From the NCBI GenBank assembly GCA_902778895.1, contig CACYZF010000008.1, positions 248,001-312,000 of the forward strand: 64,000 bases of DNA, given 5' to 3'. Both the position numbers and the translations under genes were made by a program. The notes beneath the pieces were generated by a model that was not told where the DNA came from, made no database searches, and worked only from the letters and a program-made list of their open reading frames with translations. The stretch's first letter is position 1; the number at the start of each line of letters is the position of its first letter. This document shows, piece by piece, positions 43,675-52,792 of this stretch. Source of the DNA: an uncultured bacterium. GTDB taxonomy: Bacteria; Verrucomicrobiota; Lentisphaeria; Victivallales; UBA1829.

Positions 43675-46044
43675 ATGACCAAAGCCATGAAACACTGTCT
43701 CTGCATTTCGACCGCGCTCGCGTCCGCCATCCCGTTCACGTTCGGCGCGCCCCCGGCCGTCCCGTTCAAGCTCAACGAGGTCGAGCTCCTTGAAAGCCCG
43801 TTCCTCGCGAACAAGAAGCGCAACGCGGATTTCCTACTCACGCTGAGCCCGGACCGCCTGATGGCGCGCATGTACGAGTATTGCGGCGAGACGCCGAAAG
43901 CCCCGGTCTACGGCGGCTGGGAAAGCAGCGACCTCTCCGGCCACACGCTCGGGCACTACCTGACGGCGCTTTCGCTGGAATACGCCAGCACGGGCGACAC
44001 GCGGTTCAAGGAACGCGTGGACTACATCATCGACGAGATGGCGCGCTGCCAGAAGCTCTACGGGGAATCCGGCTACATCGGCTGCATGTCGCGGAACGCC
44101 CGCCGCGCGCTTGAGGTGCTGAAGGACGGCGACGTGGAGACGATCAACCACACGTGGGCGCCGTGGTACACGCAGCACAAGATCGCCGAGGGGCTCTACG
44201 ACGCGTGGAAGATCGCCGGAAACGAGCAGGCGAAGGACGTGCTCGTGAACTTCGCGCGCTGGGTTGACGGCCTCACGAAGGGCCTGGACGAGAAGAAATG
44301 CCAGCGCATGCTCGACATGGAGTTCGGCGGCATCGGCGAAGTCTTCTGGAAGCTCTATGCGGAGACCAAGGACGAGACGCACAAGGCGCTCGCACAGCGG
44401 TTCCGTCACCACTGGCTCGTGGACGACCTCGCGGCGGGCAAGGACAACCTCGCAGGCAAGCACGCGAACACGCAGGTGCCGAAGGTCATCGCCGAGGCGG
44501 TCAACTACGAGATCACCGGCGACGAGTTCGCGCGGAAGGTCAGCAAGAACTTCTTCGACATCGTCGTGAAGAACCACACCTACGTCACCGGCGGCAACAG
44601 CGACCGCGAGCACTTCTACCGTCCCAACGAGGCCGACCGGCACCTCTCCCCGGCGTCCGTCGAGTGCTGCAACGTCTACAACATGATCCGCCTCGCCGAG
44701 CATCTCCAGATGCAGGAGCCGGCGAACACCCTCTACGGCGACTACCGCGAACGCGCACTGCTGAACCAGATCCTGCCCTCGCAGGACCCCGAACGCTCCA
44801 TGTTCACCTACTTCGTCTCGCTGAAGCCCGGCCAGTTCCGCGTGTACAGTTCGCCGGACCAGTCCTTCTGGTGCTGCTTCGGCACGGGCATCGAGAACCA
44901 CACGAAATACAACAACGCCATCTACTTCCATGATGATGACGACAACCTCTTCATCACGCTCTTCACCCCGTCGAAACTGAAATGGGCGGAACGCGGCCTC
45001 GAGCTCACCATGAACACCGAGTACCCGAAGAACGGCAAGGTCACGCTCACGTTCGACAAGGCCCCGGAGAAAAAGCTCGCGCTGAACGTGCGCTGCCCCG
45101 GCTGGGCTGACAAGCCCGTGACCTTCTCGCTCAACGGCAAGGAGATCGCGACCGGGAAGCCCGGTGAAAACGCCGTCCTGAACGCCGACTGGAAGACCGG
45201 CGACAAGGTCGTAATCAATATCCCGATGTCGCTCCGTACGGAACACCTCCACGGCGGCCACACAGAGCAGAACGCGTTCTTCTACGGCCCGACGCTCCTC
45301 GCGGGCGACCTCGGCGAAGTCGAGAACTACCAGAAGCGCATCTATCTGCGCGACCAGCTCGACCTCCAGAACGCCGCGTGCAAGCCCGTGCCGATCCTCC
45401 TCGGCGGCTCCATCGGCGAAATCACGGCCGCAGCAAAACCCGTCTCCGGTTCCGACCGCGCGTACAATCTGCCCGCGACCGACGGTTCCACCGTCCTCAT
45501 CCGCCCGTTCAACCAGATGCCGTACCAGCATTACAACGTCTACTGGAAGAACATGAACGAAACCCAGTGGGCCGCCGAGAAAGCCAGGATCGAAGCCGAG
45601 GCCGAACGCCAGCGCGAACGCTCCGCGCGCACCGTCGACGAAATGAACTTCGGCGAACAGCAGCCCGAGACCGACCACGCCGTGAAGTCGCAGAACACCC
45701 ATTCCGGGCGCTTCAACGGACGCGGCTACCGCGGCGCGCACCAGGGCGGCTGGATCGAATTCCGCATGAAGGTCAGCCCGGACAAGAAGAACATCCTCGC
45801 CTGCACCTACTGGGGCGGCGACAACTGGACCGAGACCGCCATTCTCGCCGACGGTCAGCAGATCGCCGTGCAGAAGCTCTCCGCGGCGCATCCGAACCAG
45901 TTCTTCGAGGTCGAGTACGAGATCCCGGAATCCATCACAAAGGGCAAGGACCACATCGTGATCCGTCACCAGCCCGCGGGCGAACGCGGCGGCATCGGCT
46001 CCGTCTACCATGCCGCCATCCTCACTCCGCCTGAGAAGAAGTAA
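43675..46044 (+). CDS. Secreted GH127/GH146-type beta-L-arabinofuranosidase
   Basis: 789 residues with a Sec leader (KHCLCISTALASAIPFTFGA). It is a DUF1680 (alpha/alpha)6 barrel: LSPDRLMARMYEYCGETPKA, then GGWESSDLSGHTLGHYLTAL, the NHTWAPWYTQHKIAEGLYDA block and the zinc/catalytic set Glu330-Cys331-Cys332 (VECCN) with Cys400-Cys401 (WCCFGTG). This matches the Glu/Cys cluster of HypBA1. The C-terminal beta domains (from about 500) include a QGGWIEFRMKV sandwich. It removes terminal beta-L-arabinofuranosyl units from plant glycans. Own promoter, no transporter partner adjacent. RBS AGGAA. Confidence 0.9.
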   Translation: MTKAMKHCLCISTALASAIPFTFGAPPAVPFKLNEVELLESPFLANKKRNADFLLTLSPDRLMARMYEYCGETPKAPVYGGWESSDLSGHTLGHYLTALSLEYASTGDTRFKERVDYIIDEMARCQKLYGESGYIGCMSRNARRALEVLKDGDVETINHTWAPWYTQHKIAEGLYDAWKIAGNEQAKDVLVNFARWVDGLTKGLDEKKCQRMLDMEFGGIGEVFWKLYAETKDETHKALAQRFRHHWLVDDLAAGKDNLAGKHANTQVPKVIAEAVNYEITGDEFARKVSKNFFDIVVKNHTYVTGGNSDREHFYRPNEADRHLSPASVECCNVYNMIRLAEHLQMQEPANTLYGDYRERALLNQILPSQDPERSMFTYFVSLKPGQFRVYSSPDQSFWCCFGTGIENHTKYNNAIYFHDDDDNLFITLFTPSKLKWAERGLELTMNTEYPKNGKVTLTFDKAPEKKLALNVRCPGWADKPVTFSLNGKEIATGKPGENAVLNADWKTGDKVVINIPMSLRTEHLHGGHTEQNAFFYGPTLLAGDLGEVENYQKRIYLRDQLDLQNAACKPVPILLGGSIGEITAAAKPVSGSDRAYNLPATDGSTVLIRPFNQMPYQHYNVYWKNMNETQWAAEKARIEAEAERQRERSARTVDEMNFGEQQPETDHAVKSQNTHSGRFNGRGYRGAHQGGWIEFRMKVSPDKKNILACTYWGGDNWTETAILADGQQIAVQKLSAAHPNQFFEVEYEIPESITKGKDHIVIRHQPAGERGGIGSVYHAAILTPPEKK

Positions 46045-46137
46045 GGAGGCTAGGCCTCCACTAGAGTACACGTTTTTCTTTTTTGTGCCCGAGCGCAGCC
46101 GGGCACTACCGCAGTGAAGGCTTAGCCTTCCGCCTCC
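46045..46137. repeat. Dispersed intergenic repeat, copy 2 with extended hairpin
   Basis: Directly after the GH127 stop. 46085-46137, read on the minus strand, matches 17921-17963 (GGAGGC start, CACTGCGGTAGTGCCC core, GGCTGCGCTCGGG). A second, partial plus-strand copy (GGAGGCTAGGCCTCCACT, 46045-46062) pairs with the other end to give a long imperfect hairpin with a T-rich loop. Confidence 0.5.
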
Positions 46138-46196
46138 GTTCGCATCATCAGCGGCGGAGGCGTTTCTTTTGTCGTAGGAATTGAGTTGGATTCCGC

Positions 46197-47246
46197 TCAG
46201 AAAAGATTCTGGGAGAGGCAGTGCAGCGCGCCGCCCTCCAGGATGATATCCGCGCAGTCGATGGAGACGACCGTGCGTCCGGGGAACGCTTCGCCGATGA
46301 TCGCGGCGGCGCGGGCGTCGTTCTGCGGCTGACGGTAGGACGGCACGAGCACGGCACCGTTCAGAAGCAGATAATTCGCGTAGGACGCCGGAAGCGTCTC
46401 CTCGCGCCAGCCGTCGGGCGGCGCGACGGAATCGGGCAGCGGCAGAGGAATCACGTCGAGCGGTTTTCCGAGGCGCGTGCGATACTCGCGCAGACGGCGC
46501 AGGTTTTCGTTCAGCATCGGGGCGTTCGGCGAACCGTCGGGCGCGACGCAGGCAAGTACGGCATCGGGCCGCACAAAACGCGCCAGCGTGTCGATATGAC
46601 CATCCGTGTCGTCGCAGAAAAGACCGCCTTTCAACCATAATATTTCATCCAAGCCGAGCGACCGCATCAGCGTGTCGCCGATCTGCGCCCGCGTCATGGA
46701 GGGATTCCGGTTCGGGTTCAGCATTACGGATTCGGTCGTCATCAGGAGCCCCGCGCCGTTCGATTCCAGCGCGCCGCCCTCGCAGATCATCGGGACGGGA
46801 TTGCGATCATATCCAAGCAGCGCGGCGACGTGTTCCGGCACGGCGGCGTCGAGGTTCCACGGCGGGAACTTCCCGCCCCAGGCGTTGTACCGGAAATGAT
46901 CGAGCAGACGTGCCCCGGTCGCGCGATTCACGAGGCAGACCGGGCCATGATCGCGGCACCATGCATCGTTGGTCGGCACGTCCAGCAGTTCGACGCGGGC
47001 GGCATCGGCTCCGGCCACTGAAAGCAGTTTGAGGATACGGGGCTGTTCGGCACGCACGCAGTTGATCTTCACGTCCTCGAAGTGCGAGATCGCCGCCGCG
47101 AATCCGGCATAGGTCGCTTCAAGCTCGGTCCTGCGGTCCTCCCACGTCGCGGGATTCAGCGGCCACGACAGCAATATCGCGCGTTGCTCCTCCCACTCCG
47201 CGGGCATCGTGAAGCCGCGTTCCGCGGCACAGGTCGGCTCCGGCAT
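46197..47246 (-). CDS. aguA: Agmatine deiminase
   Basis: 349 residues. It hydrolyses agmatine to N-carbamoylputrescine and ammonia. Family blocks: MPAEWEEQRAILLSWP, DVPTNDAWCRDHGPVCL, NAWGGKFPPW, ICEGGALESNGAG, GLFCDDTDGHIDTLARF and the catalytic Cys343 in GGALHCLSQ near the C-terminus. The ATG at 47246 lies 2 nt after the aguB stop, with GGAGATTGAACATG giving the ribosome site. Pairs with aguB to make putrescine. Confidence 0.95.
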   Translation of the reverse strand: MPEPTCAAERGFTMPAEWEEQRAILLSWPLNPATWEDRRTELEATYAGFAAAISHFEDVKINCVRAEQPRILKLLSVAGADAARVELLDVPTNDAWCRDHGPVCLVNRATGARLLDHFRYNAWGGKFPPWNLDAAVPEHVAALLGYDRNPVPMICEGGALESNGAGLLMTTESVMLNPNRNPSMTRAQIGDTLMRSLGLDEILWLKGGLFCDDTDGHIDTLARFVRPDAVLACVAPDGSPNAPMLNENLRRLREYRTRLGKPLDVIPLPLPDSVAPPDGWREETLPASYANYLLLNGAVLVPSYRQPQNDARAAAIIGEAFPGRTVVSIDCADIILEGGALHCLSQNLF

Positions 47247-47248
47247 GT

Positions 47249-48133
47249 TCAATCTCCGAAGCGCTTCAGGATCGGTCCGTAAGCGTCGATGCGGCGGTCG
47301 CGGAAGAACGGCCACATGCGGCGGTGTTCCTCCATCGCGGAGAGGTCGCAGTCGGCATACACGATTTCCGCCTTGTCGCGGGACGCGATCACGAGGTCTT
47401 CGCCGTAGAAATCCGACACGAACGACGAGCCCCAGAACCGCGTGCCGTGTTCCGTACCGACTCGGTTCACGGCCGCGAAGAAGCACCCGTTCGCCACGGC
47501 GTGTCCGTGCTGGACCGTGAGCCAGGCGTGGCGCTGCTTCAGCATCAGGTCGTCCGGCTCGGATTCGATCGTGCCGATCGCGGTCGGACAGAAGATGATG
47601 GATGCGCCGTCGAGCGCGGTCAACCGGGCGGATTCCGGGTACCACTGGTCCCAGCAGATCACCACGCCGATGCGCCCGAACGCGGTGTCCCAGGCGCGGA
47701 ACGGGCCGTCGCCAGGCGCGAAATAGAATTTCTCCTCGAATCCGGGGTCCTGCGGGATGTGCATTTTGCGGTAGGTCCCGGCAATGCTCCCGTCGGCGTC
47801 GAAAATGACCGCCGTATTGTGGCAGAGCCCGGGCGCGCGCTTTTCAAAGAACGACGCGACGATCACAACGCCGTGCCGTTTCGCGAGGGCGGCGTAAAAG
47901 TCCGTCCCCTTCCCGGGGATCGGTTCGGCCAGCTCGAAGAAATCCGGGTCCTGTTTCCAGCAGAAATACTCCGTCTGGAACAGTTCCTGCGTGCAGATGA
48001 TGTTCGCCCCCTGCCCCGCGGCCTCCGCGACCTTCGCGGCGAAACGTTTGCGCGCTTCTTCGATGGATGCGAACGCAAAATCCTGCACCAGCGCCACGCG
48101 GACAGACTTGATCTCATTCGTTTTTGTACTCAT
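47249..48133 (-). CDS. aguB: N-carbamoylputrescine amidase
   Basis: 294 residues, nitrilase fold. The Glu-Lys-Cys triad is visible: CTQELFQTEYFCW (Glu), GTYRKMHIPQDPGFEEKFYF (Lys) and VVICWDQWYPESARL (Cys). Substrate block FWGSSFVSDFYGEDL. It converts N-carbamoylputrescine to putrescine, CO2 and NH3. The start overlaps the recR stop by 4 bp and aguA follows directly. The longer open frame upstream lies inside recR. Confidence 0.94.
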   Translation of the reverse strand: MSTKTNEIKSVRVALVQDFAFASIEEARKRFAAKVAEAAGQGANIICTQELFQTEYFCWKQDPDFFELAEPIPGKGTDFYAALAKRHGVVIVASFFEKRAPGLCHNTAVIFDADGSIAGTYRKMHIPQDPGFEEKFYFAPGDGPFRAWDTAFGRIGVVICWDQWYPESARLTALDGASIIFCPTAIGTIESEPDDLMLKQRHAWLTVQHGHAVANGCFFAAVNRVGTEHGTRFWGSSFVSDFYGEDLVIASRDKAEIVYADCDLSAMEEHRRMWPFFRDRRIDAYGPILKRFGD

Positions 48134-48777
48134 CGCGAGGTATCCTCCTGTTCGTTCGGGCGGTTCAGGCTCGTGCGGGCGTCGAGCGCCAGCGCGATCG
48201 TGGCGGCGTCGGCGTAGATCAGGTCGGAGCCCGCGGGCAGACCGCGCGCCGGACGCGTGATGGCGAATCCGCGTCCCTGGAACCGGTTGGCGAGGTAAAC
48301 GGCGGTCGCCTGCCCTTCGATGTCCTGACTCAGCGCCAGGATCATTTCGCGGATGCCGCCCGCGGCGACGCGCGCTTCGAGACGCGGGATGGAGAGCGAT
48401 TCGGGGAATTTCCCTTCCAGCGGAGCGATGCGTCCGCCGAGCACATGGTAAACCCCCTTGAATACACCCGCGGATTCCAGAGAATGGATCTGCGCCACGT
48501 CCTCCACCACGCAGATGATGGAACGGTCCCGCGCTGGGGCCGAGCAGATGCCGCACGGACCGTTGTCGGGTGCGTCGGACAGATTGCCGCATTCCGGGCA
48601 GGCATGAATGCGCGTGTGAAGCGAGGCCAGGTTTCCGGCCAGCGCCTCGAGTTTCGCCGGATCCCACAGGTACAGCGACAACGCCATGCGTTCGGCGGAT
48701 CGCTTCCCCACGCCCGGCAGGTTCTTCAGCATTTCGATCAGTTCGGCCAGAGGTTCCGGCCACGGCTGCGCAAACAT
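48130..48777 (-). CDS. recR: Recombination protein RecR
   Basis: 215 residues. Helix-hairpin-helix LKNLPGVGKRSAERMAL, a Cys4 zinc finger (CPECGNL...CGICSAPARD), then a Toprim domain (IICVVEDVAQIHSLE, ILALSQDIEGQATAVYLA). It acts with RecF/RecO in daughter-strand gap repair. ybaB precedes it after 22 nt, the common ybaB-recR pair. The stop overlaps aguB. Confidence 0.96.
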   Translation of the reverse strand: MFAQPWPEPLAELIEMLKNLPGVGKRSAERMALSLYLWDPAKLEALAGNLASLHTRIHACPECGNLSDAPDNGPCGICSAPARDRSIICVVEDVAQIHSLESAGVFKGVYHVLGGRIAPLEGKFPESLSIPRLEARVAAGGIREMILALSQDIEGQATAVYLANRFQGRGFAITRPARGLPAGSDLIYADAATIALALDARTSLNRPNEQEDTSR

Positions 48778-48799
48778 CGTCGGACTCCGCTAAACAAGC

Positions 48800-49108
48800 T
48801 CAGAAAAGTCCGGGCACGGGCAGACCGCCGGTCGCCTCGGATATCTTCTGCGAGATCGCGTTTTTTGCCTGCGCGATGCCCTGGTTGACGGCCTCGGCGG
48901 TCGCCTGCGGGCTCGGACTGGAGGTCGTGCTCACGATGGAACGCACGAAGCAGTCGCCGCTCACGACGGCGGTCACGGTGCCGTCCTGGCTCGTGCCTCG
49001 GAACTCCATCTGGGCAAGTTCCTGTTTCATGACTTCAATTTTCTTTTTCAGCTCCTGGAAATCCTTCATCATTCCGGCGAGCTGTCCGAAAGAACCGAAC
49101 ATAGACAT
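48800..49108 (-). CDS. ybaB: YbaB/EbfC nucleoid-associated protein
   Basis: 102 residues. Helical dimer protein: FGQLAGMMKDFQELKKKIEV, GTSQDGTVTAVVSGDC and the AVNQGIAQAKNAISQKISE block. Binds DNA near replication and repair genes. Next to recR as in most bacteria. AAAGG ribosome site; an alternative ATG lies two codons in. Confidence 0.93.
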   Translation of the reverse strand: MSMFGSFGQLAGMMKDFQELKKKIEVMKQELAQMEFRGTSQDGTVTAVVSGDCFVRSIVSTTSSPSPQATAEAVNQGIAQAKNAISQKISEATGGLPVPGLF

Positions 49109-49140
49109 AAGAAATACCTTTCAGGTTTGTTTTCTGTGGA

Positions 49141-49218
49141 TCAATGGTGGAATATCCCCAGGCAGACGACCGCGAGGACGACCACAACGACAGCGGCGAT
49201 GCCAAACGACATAATCAT
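49141..49218 (-). CDS. Small single-pass membrane peptide, 25 residues
   Basis: MIMSFGIAAVVVVVLAVVCL then GIFHH and a stop. AAAGGAGACAAAC directly upstream is one of the strongest ribosome sites in the window. The peptide is nearly all membrane segment. It sits between the coiled-coil gene and ybaB with 22 nt and 32 nt gaps, inside the same minus-strand run. No homologue recognised. The strong ribosome site plus uninterrupted hydrophobic segment argue for translation. Confidence 0.55.
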   Translation of the reverse strand: MIMSFGIAAVVVVVLAVVCLGIFHH

Positions 49219-49240
49219 GTTTGTCTCCTTTCAGCGGGGA

Positions 49241-52200
49241 TCACTTGTTGGAATTGCCCTGGGCGGCCTTCAGCATCTCTTCCAGATTCAGGTCGCGTTT
49301 CGCGCCCAGCTGGAGCGCCTTTTCATAAGCTTTCCGGGCGTTGTCGGCGTGCTTCATCGCGTAGTGGACACGGGCCAGAGAGAGCTGAGCGACGGAGCTC
49401 GACGGATCGGTATCCGCGGCGATCAGGTAATGCCACAGCGCGGTCGAGAAATCCTTCGCGTTCTCGGCCTGCTGGGCTTCCTTCATCGCTTCCTCGAATT
49501 TCCCTCTGTCCACCGACACCGTCACCTTGACTTCCTTGCCGGACAGGATGTCCTCGAACATCGGTTTCAGCTCATCGGGGATGGAATCCTCCGTTTTGGC
49601 GATCTCAGGCTTCGCGTCGGGATCGTTGCGGCGGTAGGTGTTAAGCTCGGCGCGGAGCGTACGGGACTCGACGATCGCGGCCTCGGCCACGTTGCGTGCC
49701 GCGTTCATGGTCTTCTTGTACCGGGAGGACAGCGCGCGTTCGTCGTCGAGTTCGGCTTTCAGTCTCGCCACTTCGCCGTCGACCTCGGCGCGTTCCTTCA
49801 GGAGCTCGGAGATGGAATCATTCTTCTCCTGAAGCTCGGCGGAACCGGCGGCCTTCGGGTCTCTGCGGCGGAGTTCGACCTCCTTTTCAAGACGCTGAAG
49901 CTTGGCGTTCAGTTCAGTCTGTGTCGTCAGCAGACTGGAAAGTGTGTTCTGGAGCGCTTCGCATCTGTCTCTGTACTCGGCATTATCCTTTTCGAGCGCC
50001 GTCTTTTCGGCGTTACTCTTCTTCAGGAGTGCTTCCTTGTCCTCAAGCGATTCCGTCAGTTTGCGGACGTCCGCGTTGGACGCCTGGTCGATTTTGAGCT
50101 TTTCGAGCTGGGCCTGGGTCGCCACGAGGTCTTTGTTCGCCTTGGCGAGCGCTTCGGCGGAAGCCGTCTTCTCGGCGGTCAGTTTTTCATTGGCGGCCGC
50201 AAGCGAGGCGTTCAGCTCCTTCTGTTTGGCGAGCTCGGGCGCATCAGACGAAGCCGGGGCGGAGAACTTGGCGATCTGCGCCTTGAGTTCGGCGATCTGC
50301 TTGTCGGAGGCGGCCTTCGAATCGGCCAGGGTCTTATTCTCGGCCTCGAGGGTCTTCCTGACAGCCTCGCCCGCGGCGAGCTTCTTGTTCTGCTCGGTCA
50401 GGTCCTTCACTTCGGCACTGAGTTTCGCCACATCGGATTCGAGTGCAGTGGCGCGTTTTTTGGAAGCGGCAAGCGCTGTGGCGGAAACGGCGGCGACGCC
50501 GGCCTTGTCAGCTTTGGCCTTTGCGGCGTCAAGCTCGGCCTTCGTTGCGACCAGGTCGTCCTGAAGCTTCGCCTTTTCTTGCGTCAGGGACGCGATTTTC
50601 GCGGCGGCATCGGACGGAACGGGCTTGCTCGCGGCCTCAGCCGCGGCCTGTTGCGCGGCCGCAAGGTCGGCGGACGCCTTTTCCACGGCGGCCTTCTGCG
50701 CATTCAGGTCGGCAGTCAGTTTCGCATTCTCGTCCATCAGGACTTTCATCTTCGCGTTCGCCTCGTTCAAAGTCCCGGTGGTTTTCGCGGCGGTTTCCGA
50801 CGCCTTCTGCGCGGCGACTTTCTGCGAGTTCAGATCGGCGGTCAGCTTCGTGTTCGCGTCGGTCAGAGTCTTCACCTTCTCGTTCGCATCGGCGAGCGCC
50901 TTGGCGTCGACCGCAGCGGACGCTGCTTTTTTCGCGGCGGCGAGGTCGGCGGTCAGCTTCGCGTTCGCATCGGTCAGGCTCTTCACCTTCGCGTCGGCAT
51001 CGGCAAGCGCCTTGGCGTCGACCGCAGCGGACGCTGCTTTTTTCGCGGCGGCCAGGTCGGCGGTCAGCTTCGCGTTCGCATCGGTCAGGCTCTTCACCTT
51101 CGCGTCGGCATCGGCAAGCGCCTTGGCATCAGCCTCGGAACGGGCCGGGACCGCCGCAGGCTGATTCCCTTTCTTCGCGGCAGCCAGATCGGCTTTCAGC
51201 TTCGTGTTCTCATCGGTCAGAGTCTTCACCTTCGCGTTCGCATCGGCGAGCGCCTTCGTGTCGGCGGCAGCTGCACCGGCGGCTCCCGCCGCGGCTCCGG
51301 CGGCCGCAGTCTTTCTCGCCTCGGCGACGGCATCCTTCAGGGCCTTGTTCTCGTTGGTGAGCGCACTGTTTTTCGCGTTCAGCTTCGTCACGTCTTCCGT
51401 GAGCGACGCGTTTTTCTTCGCAAGCGCGGCGGAATTCGCGTCGTCGGTTTCCTTCTGCTTTTTGAGCGCGGCGAGGTCGGCTTCGAGCTTTTTGACGGCT
51501 TCCGGCTGAGCGGAGCGCGCCTGCGCGAGATCGGCCTCGAGTTTCTTGCGTTCCGCCTCGGACGAAGCGGACTTCTTCTGTTCCTCGGCGAGCTTGCTTT
51601 CCAGCTGGTGCGCGGTGCTCTTCATGCCGGCGAGTTCTGCGGCGGCTTTGGCGTTTTCCTCGACCTTCTGCTTCAGCTCGGATTCGGATTTCTTCGTCTG
51701 ATTGTAGGAAGCCTGAAGCGTATCGAGCGCGGCTTTCCGGTCGGAGGCGGCCTTCTGCGCGGCAGCGAGATCGGCGGCGGCCTTATCCGAAGCAGTCTTC
51801 TGCGCGGCGAGGTCGGCGGTCAGCTTCGCGTTGGCGTCGGTCAGCGTCTTCACCTTCGCGTTCGCATCGGCCAGAGCTTTGACGCTGGCGTCCGCGGCAC
51901 CGGCGGCGCCGACCGAAGCTGCGAGCTGCGCCTTTGCGTCGGCCGCGTCCTTTTCGGCGGCAGCGAGTTTCGTCTTCGCATCCGCGGACGCCTTTTCCGC
52001 GGCATCAAGTTTCGCCTTGGAATCCGCGGCCGTCTTTTCGGCGGCGGCGAGCTTCGTCTTCGCCTCGGCGGAAGCCTTTTCCGCAGCGGCGAGTTTCTGT
52101 TCGGTCTGCGCGAGTTTCGTCTTCAGTTCCTCGGCGGCTTTCGCCTGCGCCGCGACCTTCTCCGCGTCGCCGGCGGCCTTCAGTGCATCGCGTTCGGCGG

Positions 52201-52771
52201 TCAGCTCGCTGACCTGCTTCTGAAGCACGGTCTTTTCCTTCAGGAGAGAAGCAGCCTGCTCCGAGGACTGTCTGGCCTTTTCTGCGGCAGTCTGGTTGGC
52301 CGAAACCTGTTTCTTGAGGTCGTCGACCTGTTTACGCAGGCTCACGATCTCGGCGATCGCCTGCTGGTTGATCGCTTCGTTGGACGGCTTCGCTCCCGTC
52401 GTTGTTGTCGGGGTCTTGCCCGCCGCGGCGGCCTTCGCCTCATTGACCTTGCGTTCGGCGGAGCTGACCTTGCTCTGTGCCGTGGTAATGCGGTAGTTCA
52501 CGACGGAACGGTTCCAGTTCGGGTCGGTCGTGCGGAGTTTCTGGAACGTCGCCAGTGCCTTCGTGTAGGCGTCGAGCGCCTCCTCGTATTTCCCGGCCTC
52601 GAAGAGCTTGTCGCCTTTTTCGATATTGTCGCCGCCGTCACGGAAGATGTCCCAGTTTGCGCTTGTGGAAGACGCCGCCGTCTGGGAAGCGGCCTCCTGC
52701 GGCGCGGCCAGAGTCCCGGCCAGCAACGCCAGACCGAGCGCGGTCAGAATACGGGAACGCTTGATATTCAT
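49241..52771 (-). CDS. Very long periplasmic coiled-coil protein with TPR-like ends
   Basis: 1176 residues with a Sec leader (RILTALGLALLAGTLAAPQE). Residues about 45-95 look TPR-like (GDKLFEAGKYEEALDAYTKAL). From about 90 to 1090 the protein is an Ala/Lys/Asp-rich coiled coil with 37-residue repeats (ALADADAKVKSLTDANAKLT type). The C-terminus is again TPR-like (ENAKDFSTALWHYLIAADTD). Such layouts are typical of envelope-spanning or scaffold proteins; no enzymatic motif. GGAGAAACACT ribosome site, 21 nt after hflX. Confidence 0.75.
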   Translation of the reverse strand: MNIKRSRILTALGLALLAGTLAAPQEAASQTAASSTSANWDIFRDGGDNIEKGDKLFEAGKYEEALDAYTKALATFQKLRTTDPNWNRSVVNYRITTAQSKVSSAERKVNEAKAAAAGKTPTTTTGAKPSNEAINQQAIAEIVSLRKQVDDLKKQVSANQTAAEKARQSSEQAASLLKEKTVLQKQVSELTAERDALKAAGDAEKVAAQAKAAEELKTKLAQTEQKLAAAEKASAEAKTKLAAAEKTAADSKAKLDAAEKASADAKTKLAAAEKDAADAKAQLAASVGAAGAADASVKALADANAKVKTLTDANAKLTADLAAQKTASDKAAADLAAAQKAASDRKAALDTLQASYNQTKKSESELKQKVEENAKAAAELAGMKSTAHQLESKLAEEQKKSASSEAERKKLEADLAQARSAQPEAVKKLEADLAALKKQKETDDANSAALAKKNASLTEDVTKLNAKNSALTNENKALKDAVAEARKTAAAGAAAGAAGAAAADTKALADANAKVKTLTDENTKLKADLAAAKKGNQPAAVPARSEADAKALADADAKVKSLTDANAKLTADLAAAKKAASAAVDAKALADADAKVKSLTDANAKLTADLAAAKKAASAAVDAKALADANEKVKTLTDANTKLTADLNSQKVAAQKASETAAKTTGTLNEANAKMKVLMDENAKLTADLNAQKAAVEKASADLAAAQQAAAEAASKPVPSDAAAKIASLTQEKAKLQDDLVATKAELDAAKAKADKAGVAAVSATALAASKKRATALESDVAKLSAEVKDLTEQNKKLAAGEAVRKTLEAENKTLADSKAASDKQIAELKAQIAKFSAPASSDAPELAKQKELNASLAAANEKLTAEKTASAEALAKANKDLVATQAQLEKLKIDQASNADVRKLTESLEDKEALLKKSNAEKTALEKDNAEYRDRCEALQNTLSSLLTTQTELNAKLQRLEKEVELRRRDPKAAGSAELQEKNDSISELLKERAEVDGEVARLKAELDDERALSSRYKKTMNAARNVAEAAIVESRTLRAELNTYRRNDPDAKPEIAKTEDSIPDELKPMFEDILSGKEVKVTVSVDRGKFEEAMKEAQQAENAKDFSTALWHYLIAADTDPSSSVAQLSLARVHYAMKHADNARKAYEKALQLGAKRDLNLEEMLKAAQGNSNK
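50904..51125 (-). repeat. Near-identical 111-nt coding repeats
   Basis: Two successive 37-codon units (starting near 50904 and 51015) differ at one or a few bases. Neighbouring copies are more diverged. Recent internal duplication of a coiled-coil unit. Confidence 0.75.
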
Positions 52772-52792
52772 AGTGTTTCTCCTGTTTTTATA

